From the NCBI GenBank assembly GCA_004292985.1, contig RDXT01000797.1, positions 1-32,536 on the forward strand: a stretch of 32,536 nt of DNA. The letters run 5' to 3'. This DNA comes from Bacteroidota bacterium. GTDB lineage: Bacteria; Bacteroidota; Bacteroidia; J057. The translations under genes and the position numbers were made by a program. Positions within the stretch are counted from its first letter, which is position 1, and each line of letters opens with the position of its first letter. This document shows, in pieces, positions 24,228 through 30,108 of the stretch. The notes under the pieces are model-generated. The model was not told where the DNA came from, ran no database searches, and saw only the letters and a list, made by a program, of their open reading frames with translations.

Positions 24228-24300
24228 AGCGGGAGACGAGGCTCGAACCCGCGACCCTCAGCTTGGAAGGCTGATGCTCTACCAACTGAGCTACTCCCGC
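24228..24300 (-). tRNA. tRNA-Gly (UCC)
   Basis: GCGGGAG/CTCCCGC acceptor, TCAGC/GCTGA anticodon stem with loop CTTCCAA (anticodon TCC), T loop TTCGAGC, discriminator T. The T stem has two G-U pairs. Length 73 nt, no encoded CCA. Confidence 0.97.
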
Positions 24301-24344
24301 CTGTTTAACCTTATCAAAAGAACGAAAGGCTTTCCATGCCTTTG

Positions 24345-24427
24345 TGGGGGAAGGAGGATTCGAACCTCCGAAGTCGTAAGACAACAGATTTACAGTCTGT
24401 CCCATTTGGCCGCTCTGGAATTCCCCC
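24345..24427 (-). tRNA. tRNA-Tyr (GUA)
   Basis: GGGGGAA/TTCCCCC acceptor, ACAGA/TCTGT anticodon stem with loop CTGTAAA (anticodon GTA), long class II variable arm, T arm GGAGG TTCGAAT CCTCC, discriminator A. Length 83 nt, no encoded CCA. Confidence 0.97.
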
Positions 24428-24444
24428 AGATTTTCTATGTCAAG

Positions 24445-24517
24445 AGCCGGTGGACGGATTCGAACCCCCGACCTGCTGATTACAAATCAGCTGCTCTACC
24501 AGCTGAGCTACACCGGC
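24445..24517 (-). tRNA. tRNA-Thr (UGU)
   Basis: GCCGGTG/CACCGGC acceptor, GCTGA/TCAGC anticodon stem with loop TTTGTAA (anticodon TGT), T loop TTCGAAT, discriminator T. Length 73 nt, no encoded CCA. First tRNA of the Thr-Tyr-Gly-Thr-tuf unit. Confidence 0.97.
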
Positions 24518-24561
24518 GGTAATACCTTTGTCGTATGGATACACCTGCCAAAAAAACCGCG

Positions 24562-24592
24562 TAAAGTTAGGGAAGCGGTGTTAAGAAATCAA
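24562..24592 (-). promoter_or_regulatory. Promoter of the tRNA-tuf operon
   Basis: On the minus strand TTG (24590-24592), a 20-base spacer, then TAACTTTA (24562-24569), seven of eight matches to TAnnTTTG, about 45 bases before the first tRNA. An inverted repeat GGGAAGCG (24570-24577) / CGCTTCCC (24613-24620) brackets the -33 element. Confidence 0.6.
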
Positions 24593-24634
24593 CAAGCTGA
24601 GAAAAAAAATATCGCTTCCCTTCGAAACCCTTTA

Positions 24635-24991
24635 TTAAGCTCTTCCTGACTCGTCTTCGCGGATACGGGCGTCTTTGCCGATCTTGTCGCGGAGATAAAA
24701 CAGGCGTGCCCGGCGAACGCGACCGCGCTTGAGGACTTCGATTTTTTCGACCGAAGGCGAGTGGAGCGGGAAAATCCGCTCTACGCCGATACCCCCTGAA
24801 ATTTTGCGTACGGTGAAGGTTTCGGTAGCACCTGCGCCTTTGCGCTGGATACAGACACCGCGGAACTGCTGAATACGTTCCTTGTTACCTTCAATAATTT
24901 TCACGTACACATTGACAGTATCACCGGCACGGAATGACGGAGTGTCTTTACGTAAAAAGGGGGCTTCGATAAGTTTAATCAAGTCTTCCAT
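24635..24991 (-). CDS. rplS: 50S ribosomal protein L19 (bL19)
   Basis: The 118-residue product shows the L19 pattern: PSFRAGDTVNVYVKIIEGNK, ERIQQFRGVCIQRKG, and VERIFPLHSPSVEKIEVLKR then GRVRRARLFYLRD. L19 sits at the 30S-50S interface. The ATG at 24991 is the true start; an in-frame start at 25045 would lie upstream of the predicted transcription start. It is separated from trmD by the DUF4174 gene and has its own promoter, whereas in many bacteria rplS follows trmD directly. Confidence 0.97.
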   Translation of the reverse strand: MEDLIKLIEAPFLRKDTPSFRAGDTVNVYVKIIEGNKERIQQFRGVCIQRKGAGATETFTVRKISGGIGVERIFPLHSPSVEKIEVLKRGRVRRARLFYLRDKIGKDARIREDESGRA

Positions 24992-25015
24992 AGCGGTCTT
25001 TGATTTGACGGGCAG

Positions 25016-25046
25016 CAAAATTAGCACTATTTCCAGACAGAGCAAA
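25016..25046 (-). promoter_or_regulatory. Promoter of rplS
   Basis: On the minus strand TTTG (25043-25046), a 19-base spacer, then TAATTTTG (25016-25023), an exact TAnnTTTG. Transcription would start near 25009, about 18 bases before ATG 24991. Confidence 0.72.
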
Positions 25047-25122
25047 GGGAAAAGGGAAAAAATATGAAGATTTTTTTGAGGCCTTCGAAGAGTGACTGTT
25101 GGGAGGGGGTGGAGTCTCCTTA

Positions 25123-25566
25123 TCAGGGGTTTTGACGACGCATTTCGGATTGGCGCATGGGCATAGCGTCTATGATGGCAAACAGTTTTTCAGGAGCGAC
25201 AGGCATCAGCGACCTGAATTTTTCGGTGCCGTCTTTGCCTATCAGGAGTACCGTAAAGGCATCAGAGGTAACGCTAAAGGTTTTGCGCCAGACTTCAAGG
25301 GTAGCCTGCGGTGGATTTTCGCTTTGTGGGGAAGGGAGAACGATGATTTTCAAATCGCGCTCCGGCAGGCCTGTGCTGCGCTGGGGTTCAAGCAGGGCAA
25401 ACTGCTGCTGTGTCTGCGGATCGTCAGCAGCAGGGGTAAAGATGAGGATCAGCCGGTTTGTCCAGCGGTAGGTATCGGGGGTCTGCGAAAAGGCAGGCAT
25501 CAGAGACAGGATGAGGGCGGAGAGGAAGAGCAAGGGACGTATGCAGGCAGGAAGGGATGCAGACAT
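25123..25566 (-). CDS. DUF4174 domain protein, exported
   Basis: The 147-residue protein starts with a signal peptide (PLLFLSALILSLMPAFSQ, cleavage about residue 28). The mature part resembles DUF4174 (PF13778): YRWTNRLILIFTPAADD, a middle GLPERDLKIIVL, FTVLLIGKDGTEKFRS and a closing IDAMPMRQSEMRR. The fold is probably thioredoxin-like but lacks a CxxC pair, so it is not an obvious redox enzyme. Function is unknown. It lies 30 bases after trmD and is probably the last gene of an lrp-trmD unit. Confidence 0.75.
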   Translation of the reverse strand: MSASLPACIRPLLFLSALILSLMPAFSQTPDTYRWTNRLILIFTPAADDPQTQQQFALLEPQRSTGLPERDLKIIVLPSPQSENPPQATLEVWRKTFSVTSDAFTVLLIGKDGTEKFRSLMPVAPEKLFAIIDAMPMRQSEMRRQNP

Positions 25567-25596
25567 GTGGAGATATTGAAGGCGTTCACAGGGGAG

Positions 25597-26274
25597 TTAT
25601 TCCTGGAGTAAATCGGGCCGGAGGCGGCGGGTTTTGTCGAGGGCGCTCTGGTCGCGCCAATCCTCAATATTGCGCTGGTGGCCGGAGAGGAGGACATCGG
25701 GCACGGTGTGCCCTTCGAAGTCGGCAGGACGGGTATAGACAGGCGCGTCGAGCAGGTTGTCCTGAAAGGCATCTAAGAGGGCGGAGCCTTCGTCGCCGAG
25801 CACGCCGGGGATCAGACGCCCAAGGGCATCTACGAGGACGAGGGCGGGCAGTTCTCCGCCGGAGAGAACGTAGTCGCCGATGGATATTTCGCGGGTGATG
25901 AAGAGGTCGCGCACACGCTGGTCCACGCCTTTGTAATGGCCTGCCAGCAGGATCAGGTTGTTCAGCAGAGAGAGCTGATTGGCCAGGGGCTGACGGAAGG
26001 TTTCGCCGTCGGGGCTGAGGTAAATGACCTCGTCGTAGCTGCGCTCAGCCTGAAGGGCACGGATGCAGCGCGCGATCGGCTCGACCATCATCACCATGCC
26101 GGGACCGCCGCCAAAGGGGTAGTCGTCTATGTGGCGGTGTTTGTTTTCGGCATAATCGCGCAGGTCGTGGACATGCACCTCAAGCAGGCCTTTGTCTTGT
26201 GCCCGCTTGAGGATGCTGTGAGAAAGCGGCCCCTCCAGAAGACGGGGCACGCAGGAAATAATGTCTATACGCAC
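25597..26274 (-). CDS. trmD: tRNA (guanine-N1)-methyltransferase TrmD
   Basis: The 225-residue enzyme shows the SPOUT knot motifs of TrmD: DDYPFGGGPGMVMMVEPI, YLSPDGETFRQ, LAGHYKGVDQRVRD and the SAM-binding EISIGDYVLSGGELPALVL, ending GHTVPDVLLSGHQRNIEDWR. It methylates G37 next to the anticodon of several tRNAs, preventing +1 frameshifts. The gene starts 10 bases after the lrp-type regulator, so the two are probably co-transcribed. Confidence 0.98.
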   Translation of the reverse strand: MRIDIISCVPRLLEGPLSHSILKRAQDKGLLEVHVHDLRDYAENKHRHIDDYPFGGGPGMVMMVEPIARCIRALQAERSYDEVIYLSPDGETFRQPLANQLSLLNNLILLAGHYKGVDQRVRDLFITREISIGDYVLSGGELPALVLVDALGRLIPGVLGDEGSALLDAFQDNLLDAPVYTRPADFEGHTVPDVLLSGHQRNIEDWRDQSALDKTRRLRPDLLQE

Positions 26275-26284
26275 AGAAAGCGGC

Positions 26285-26773
26285 TTAAATGAATTCGAGT
26301 TCGCTCTCCTGAAGGATGCGGATGGGGCGCTTGAGGCTCTCTTCGAGGGAAATGAAGGTCTCCGTGCGCTGGATGCCTTCGATGGGCTGCACTTTGTCGT
26401 TGAGGATGCTGCGCAGCTCGCGGGTATTGCGGCTCACGATCTTGAGGAATATCCCGTAGCGGCCGGTCGTGTAGTGAATTTCCGTGATTTCGGGTATCTG
26501 CTCCAGTTGTTTCACGATGCGGTTGTATAAAGAACCTTTTTCGAGAAACATCCCCACGAAAGCACAGATGTCGTATCCCAGCTTGCTGGCGTCTATCTCC
26601 ATGTGAGAGCCTTTGACTACCCCTTTCTCCATGAGCTTCTTCATCCGCACATGAACCGTGCCCCCGGAAATCTCCAATTGCTTGGCAATCTCCGTGTAGG
26701 CCTTCTGGGCATCCTGCATGAGTATCGAAAGAATTTGCAGGTCCAGTTTATCAATTTCTAAAATAGTGCTCAT
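26285..26773 (-). CDS. Lrp/AsnC family transcriptional regulator
   Basis: The 162-residue protein has an N-terminal helix-turn-helix (residues about 8-60; LDLQILSILMQDAQKAYTEI, ISGGTVHVRMKKL) and a C-terminal RAM ligand-binding domain (GYDICAFVGMFLEKG, ITEIHYTTGRYGIFLKIV). These octameric regulators sense amino acids and control metabolism genes. The ligand and targets are not known. The AT-rich region upstream (26774-26860) should hold its promoter and possible autoregulatory sites, and lies back to back with the promoter of the tRNA-like gene. Confidence 0.93.
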   Translation of the reverse strand: MSTILEIDKLDLQILSILMQDAQKAYTEIAKQLEISGGTVHVRMKKLMEKGVVKGSHMEIDASKLGYDICAFVGMFLEKGSLYNRIVKQLEQIPEITEIHYTTGRYGIFLKIVSRNTRELRSILNDKVQPIEGIQRTETFISLEESLKRPIRILQESELEFI

Positions 26774-26860
26774 AATTTTGAAACTAAAACAAAGGAATGG
26801 TAATAAAAAAGCATTTTTATTGATATAATTTTAATAAAGGAAAAAAATATTAAAAATTTC

Positions 26861-26891
26861 TTGACAAAAGGGGTGTTTTGTTATAGATTTG
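26861..26891 (+). promoter_or_regulatory. Strong promoter of the tRNA-like RNA gene
   Basis: TTGACA (26861-26866) and TAGATTTG (26884-26891) are an excellent Bacteroidota pair: TTG, a 20-base spacer and an exact TAnnTTTG. Transcription should begin near 26898. This is the best promoter seen in the window. Confidence 0.8.
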
Positions 26892-26958
26892 TATCATAAT
26901 GACTGACGGAAATGCTCTGGTAGTCACGTTCTTGGATAGCGTTACTTTATTTTTACCC

Positions 26959-27075
26959 TGTAGGGTGATGAAACTGGCAGCCATGCCCTCTGGTCTCGAG
27001 GGTGGGGGCTGAGGCACAAATTCCCGCAAGGGAGCTAACCTCCCCGTGAAGGTTCGAATCCTTCCCCTACAGCCA
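26959..27075 (+). ncRNA. tRNA-like RNA: class II (Leu-type) with insertion and encoded CCA
   Basis: Acceptor TGTAGGG (26959-26965) pairs with CCCTACA (27065-27071), then G and an encoded CCA. T8-G9 leads to a three-base-pair D stem ATG/CAT with loop AAACTGGCAGC, which has the Leu-type D arm form. The T arm is GAAGG TTCGAAT CCTTC (27048-27064). The middle is odd. CCCTC/GAGGG (26986-26990 and 26998-27002) stands where the anticodon arm belongs, but its loop TGGTCTC has G, not T, at position 33. About 27 further bases follow, including CTGAGGC (27009-27015), which by itself looks like a GAG anticodon loop, and then a class II variable-arm stem GGGAG/CTCCC (27030-27034 and 27040-27044). The body is 114 nt without CCA against about 85 for a normal Leu tRNA. 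It could be a disrupted tRNA-Leu(GAG), a tRNA with an expanded arm, or a tRNA mimic of the bacterial Y RNA type. Confidence 0.7.
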
Positions 27076-27096
27076 GGTGTTTTGAGTCTGATGAAT

Positions 27097-27130
27097 AAGC
27101 CTTCTGAACAATTGTTCAGAAGGCTTTTTT
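27097..27130 (+). terminator. Intrinsic terminator of the tRNA-like RNA gene
   Basis: A perfect 30-base palindrome (arms of AAGCCTTCTGAAC and its complement around AATT, 27097-27126) is followed by a run of T to 27130. It ends the plus-strand transcript 22 bases after the CCA. Confidence 0.93.
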
Positions 27131-27151
27131 CGTATGAAGGTGCTATGCGCA

Positions 27152-28312
27152 TCACTTTTCTTCGTTTAAGCGGCGGCGCAGCACGAGAATGTCCTGCTGG
27201 AGCTTTTTGATGTCCTGCTGGGCCTGTACCAGGGCTTCATTATCCACGGGTGCGCCGCTCTGGGCCGGGCGGTTAGCGGCAGTGGTGGATTTAGGGGCTT
27301 TTTTGAAAATATCAAACAGGCCCCGCGTGCCTTCTTCTTCTGAGGCGAGGGAGGGATCTCCTTCGACAACGGCGGTTGTTACGGCTTCGAGGCGCTTGTT
27401 CACATTTTCGGCGTGTGCCTGAAAACGTTGCTCCAGTGCGTATTGTTTTTCGAGGGCATCGGCGCGGCTGCTGTCGAGGTTGATCCGGAACTGGAAGAGT
27501 TTGGCTGGCAGCTCGATAATGGCCCTGATGATCTGCAGGGGCAATTCGATCATGGCCATAGCTGTGCTGGGCTTCACGAGGCGAATGCTGGAAGGGTAGC
27601 CAGATGCATCAAAATTGATGTCAAACTCTGTCTGTACCCAAGGCTCAAGGGGGATTTCGATAAAGTGAACTTCGCTTTTGTGGGGCAGGCGCAGTTCGTA
27701 GCGGAACAGCTCATTTTCACCGGAACTCAGCACAAAGTCATAGGTGCCCATCGGCTTGCAAAACACCCCTGAACGAAGGGCCGCGTCATTGCGGCTCATC
27801 TGGCTGCTGATATTGGACGACTGCTCTTCGACGCTAAATATCAGGCTCATATCGGGGCTGTTTGCTGCGAGGGCTTTGTTTACCCGCTCAAGTGCCTTGC
27901 TATCAAATGGATTGATTACCCCCGAAAACAGCAGCACCGGCACAGCGGCCATCCCATCTATGTCGCGGGTACGCACACCCGGCGCAATGGCCACCTCGGC
28001 CACAGCAGAACCCAACTCCACAATTTTTCCCAGAAAAGCGCCTGTTTCGTCTTTAATTACGGTTTTGAGCGACTGGAGGAAGCCTTTTTCACTAAAAGCC
28101 ACATCAAGGGTATCGCTCGAAAAGGGAGACGCCGTATATTTCAGATAATATACGTGCTCAGGATCAGGGACCAGTTCAGCGGTAGGCTGCTCGAAAGCGA
28201 CGCTGCCTCCCTGCCGGGCAATTTTGATGCTCACCATTCCCTTCGGGAGGTGGTAACAGTGCAGGGTACCGCTCGAAGGTGTGGGAGTGGAGACGAGCAT
28301 GTTTTTAGCCAT
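27152..28312 (-). CDS. Unrecognised 386-residue protein with C-terminal coiled coil
   Basis: I do not recognise this family. The ATG at 28312 (MAKNMLVSTPTPSSGTLHCY) is chosen because residues before it in the longer frame (from 28372) look like untranslated sequence. The first ~270 residues are mixed beta and alpha, with motifs such as HLPKGMVSIKIARQGGSVAF, HVYYLKYTASPFSSDTLDVAF and VHFIEIPLEPWVQTEFDINF. Residues about 270-325 form a helix with ELPLQIIRAIIELPAKLFQF then a charged stretch, followed by a low-complexity linker and a short C-terminal coiled coil (ALVQAQQDIKKLQQDILVLR). There is no signal peptide or membrane helix, so it should be cytoplasmic. It stands alone between a tRNA-like RNA gene and the SusCD pair. 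Confidence 0.8.
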   Translation of the reverse strand: MAKNMLVSTPTPSSGTLHCYHLPKGMVSIKIARQGGSVAFEQPTAELVPDPEHVYYLKYTASPFSSDTLDVAFSEKGFLQSLKTVIKDETGAFLGKIVELGSAVAEVAIAPGVRTRDIDGMAAVPVLLFSGVINPFDSKALERVNKALAANSPDMSLIFSVEEQSSNISSQMSRNDAALRSGVFCKPMGTYDFVLSSGENELFRYELRLPHKSEVHFIEIPLEPWVQTEFDINFDASGYPSSIRLVKPSTAMAMIELPLQIIRAIIELPAKLFQFRINLDSSRADALEKQYALEQRFQAHAENVNKRLEAVTTAVVEGDPSLASEEEGTRGLFDIFKKAPKSTTAANRPAQSGAPVDNEALVQAQQDIKKLQQDILVLRRRLNEEK

Positions 28313-28618
28313 AGATTGGGGGTTCTGTTTGTGAGATGATGGGCAATTTACAGAAATTCTATAAACAGGCATTAAAAATTCAAAAAATAATAATGGCTGA
28401 ATTGAAAGACAATACGCCTCCGGTCATCCTAAGGGCCTGATTTACAGAAATTTAAAAAAATGGCCTGTTTTTTAGCGTAATATTTACACAAACCGAATAT
28501 TTTCCGGCCTGCTTCCAATCATTCCTATTTCCATATTGTTAATGCTTCTCTGAAAAGTGAAAGAGTCAAAGCCCCGCAGGTCTCTGACTCTTTCACACAG
28601 GTGTATTTTGCCGGAAGT
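28313..28618. other. Intergenic stretch between susD-like gene and the 386-residue gene
   Basis: This 306-base gap is AT-rich from 28370 to 28540. It contains the SusD-side terminator (28557-28596). A weak promoter-like TTG then TAGAATTT lies upstream of the 386-residue gene on the minus strand. I see no ORF or RNA gene in the rest. Confidence 0.6.
28557..28596 (-). terminator. Terminator of the SusC-SusD operon
   Basis: GTGAAAGAGTCA (28557-28568) and TGACTCTTTCAC (28585-28596) form a perfect 12-bp stem with a 16-base loop, 22 bases after the SusD stop. The minus strand continues with TTTTC, a modest T-tract. Confidence 0.75.
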
Positions 28619-30097
28619 TTAATAGCCCGGATTCTGGATCAGGGCATCGTTGCTGAGGTCAATTTCTGACTGAGGCAGGGGCAAAAGTTCATGTTTACCG
28701 CTGACAAATGTTTTGCCTACGCCTTGCAGCACCGCAGCCGCACGTCCCTGCCGGGCAAGGTCAAACCACCTCCCCTGCTCCATCGCAAGTTCTACCCGGC
28801 GCTCATGCCAGATTTTGTCGCGGAGCTGGGCGGGATCGGTGGTGGTAACGTCGGGCAGGATGTTGGTAAGGCCGTTGCGGGCGCGGAAACGCACCTGGTT
28901 CAGGTAGCCCAGCGCCTGGCTTACCTCTCCGGTCTGGCTCAGGGCTTCGGCAGCGATGAGCAGAATATCTGCATAACGCAGGATCCGGATGTTACCCGCG
29001 CCATTGCCGTTGCCGCCTGTTACGGCGGGAGTCCAGGCCTTCTGGTTGTATCGCTCATTAAAAATGTCGGGATTGTCCTCCACAAAGGCAGAGCCATCGG
29101 GCAGCAACTCGCCGACATACAGGATGGTCGCATCGCGGCGGGGGTCGCGGAACTCATACTCCGTAATCAGGTTATCGGAAGGGCGGTTGAAGCCCCAGCC
29201 CAGGTTGGGCACACCACGCACGCCCTGCACTTCGTTGTACTGGCTGCCTGCGCCGCCGGTTTCGAGGGCCGTAGCCTGCACCTCAAACAGAGACTCGGAG
29301 GAATTTTCGCCTGCGCGGGTGAAAATGTCGGCATAGGAAGGATAGAGGCTATATTCACCCGACTGAATAACATCGACGGCAGCCGACGCTGCCTTCGGAT
29401 AGTCGCCGAGGCTCAGGTACACGCGGGCGAGCATGCCCTGTGCGGCACCCTGGGTAGCGCGGCCCAGGTCTTCGCTGCTGTACCCTGATTTTTTAGGCAG
29501 GGCCGCTGAGGCATCTTCAAAGTCTTTGATGATCTGGGCATAGACCTCTGACGAGGGGGTGCGGGGCTGCTCATATTCATCGGGGGCCAGATCCGCAGTG
29601 ATGAGCGGTACGTCGCCGAACCAGCGCACCAGGTTGAAGTAAAAGTAGCCCCGGAGAAATTTGCATTCACCGATCAGCCGCGCTTTGAGGTCCGGGTCCA
29701 TATCTATCTCCGGTATGCGCTCGATGGCAATATTGGCGCGGTGGATGCCCCGGTAGTAGCCGGTCCAGACGGTGCTGAAGGCCACATTGCCGGGATCAAA
29801 GGTGAAGTTGTCAATTTCGCTGAGAAAATTGGCATCGGTAGGCGTGCTGCCTTTGTCGGCATCGTCGGAGATAATGTCGGTGAGGCCCACATAGCTGAAC
29901 ACATGCACCTCCCAGCTTCTCAGGTGTTCATAGACCGCGTTGGTGGCCCAGACAGCATGTTCTTCCGTCTGAAAAAAAGTTTCGGAGGAAAGAACTCCGA
30001 GGGGTTCCTTGTCGAGAAAGCGGTCGCTACAGCCCGCCAGCAGCAGGGCCGACAGGGCAGAGGCTTTCACAAAGGGGGTTATTCGTATAGATTTCAT
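28619..30097 (-). CDS. SusD/RagB family outer-membrane nutrient-binding lipoprotein
   Basis: The 492-residue product starts at ATG 30097 (a TTG at 30112 would overlap the SusC stop). It has a lipoprotein signal ending LLLAGC with the acylated cysteine at residue 23, followed by SDRFLDKEPLGVLSSETFF, a typical SusD mature N-terminus. The TPR-rich body contains GECKFLRGYFYFNLVRWFGDVPL, and the closing region has ADILLIAAEALSQ, LNQVRFRARNGL and HERRVELAMEQGRWFDLARQG, all family hallmarks. SusD sits as a lid on SusC at the cell surface and binds glycans or peptides. No glycosidase or peptidase lies in the window, so the nutrient is unknown. Confidence 0.95.
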   Translation of the reverse strand: MKSIRITPFVKASALSALLLAGCSDRFLDKEPLGVLSSETFFQTEEHAVWATNAVYEHLRSWEVHVFSYVGLTDIISDDADKGSTPTDANFLSEIDNFTFDPGNVAFSTVWTGYYRGIHRANIAIERIPEIDMDPDLKARLIGECKFLRGYFYFNLVRWFGDVPLITADLAPDEYEQPRTPSSEVYAQIIKDFEDASAALPKKSGYSSEDLGRATQGAAQGMLARVYLSLGDYPKAASAAVDVIQSGEYSLYPSYADIFTRAGENSSESLFEVQATALETGGAGSQYNEVQGVRGVPNLGWGFNRPSDNLITEYEFRDPRRDATILYVGELLPDGSAFVEDNPDIFNERYNQKAWTPAVTGGNGNGAGNIRILRYADILLIAAEALSQTGEVSQALGYLNQVRFRARNGLTNILPDVTTTDPAQLRDKIWHERRVELAMEQGRWFDLARQGRAAAVLQGVGKTFVSGKHELLPLPQSEIDLSNDALIQNPGY

Positions 30098-30108
30098 AGG
30101 TTTTTCAC

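Noticed and set aside
22876..24522. 548-codon open frame on the + strand across tuf and four tRNA genes
   Set aside because: It runs antisense through tuf and through tRNA genes, which cannot be coding; a mirror artefact.
26959..27075. tRNA-Sec (selC) as an explanation of the long tRNA-like gene
   Set aside because: No TCA anticodon, the D stem has only three pairs, and the acceptor plus T stem does not follow the selC 8+5 pattern.
26898..27130. tmRNA or SRP RNA as an explanation of the RNA gene
   Set aside because: Too short for tmRNA with no tag frame or GGGGCTG-type 5' end; the SRP domain IV motif is absent.
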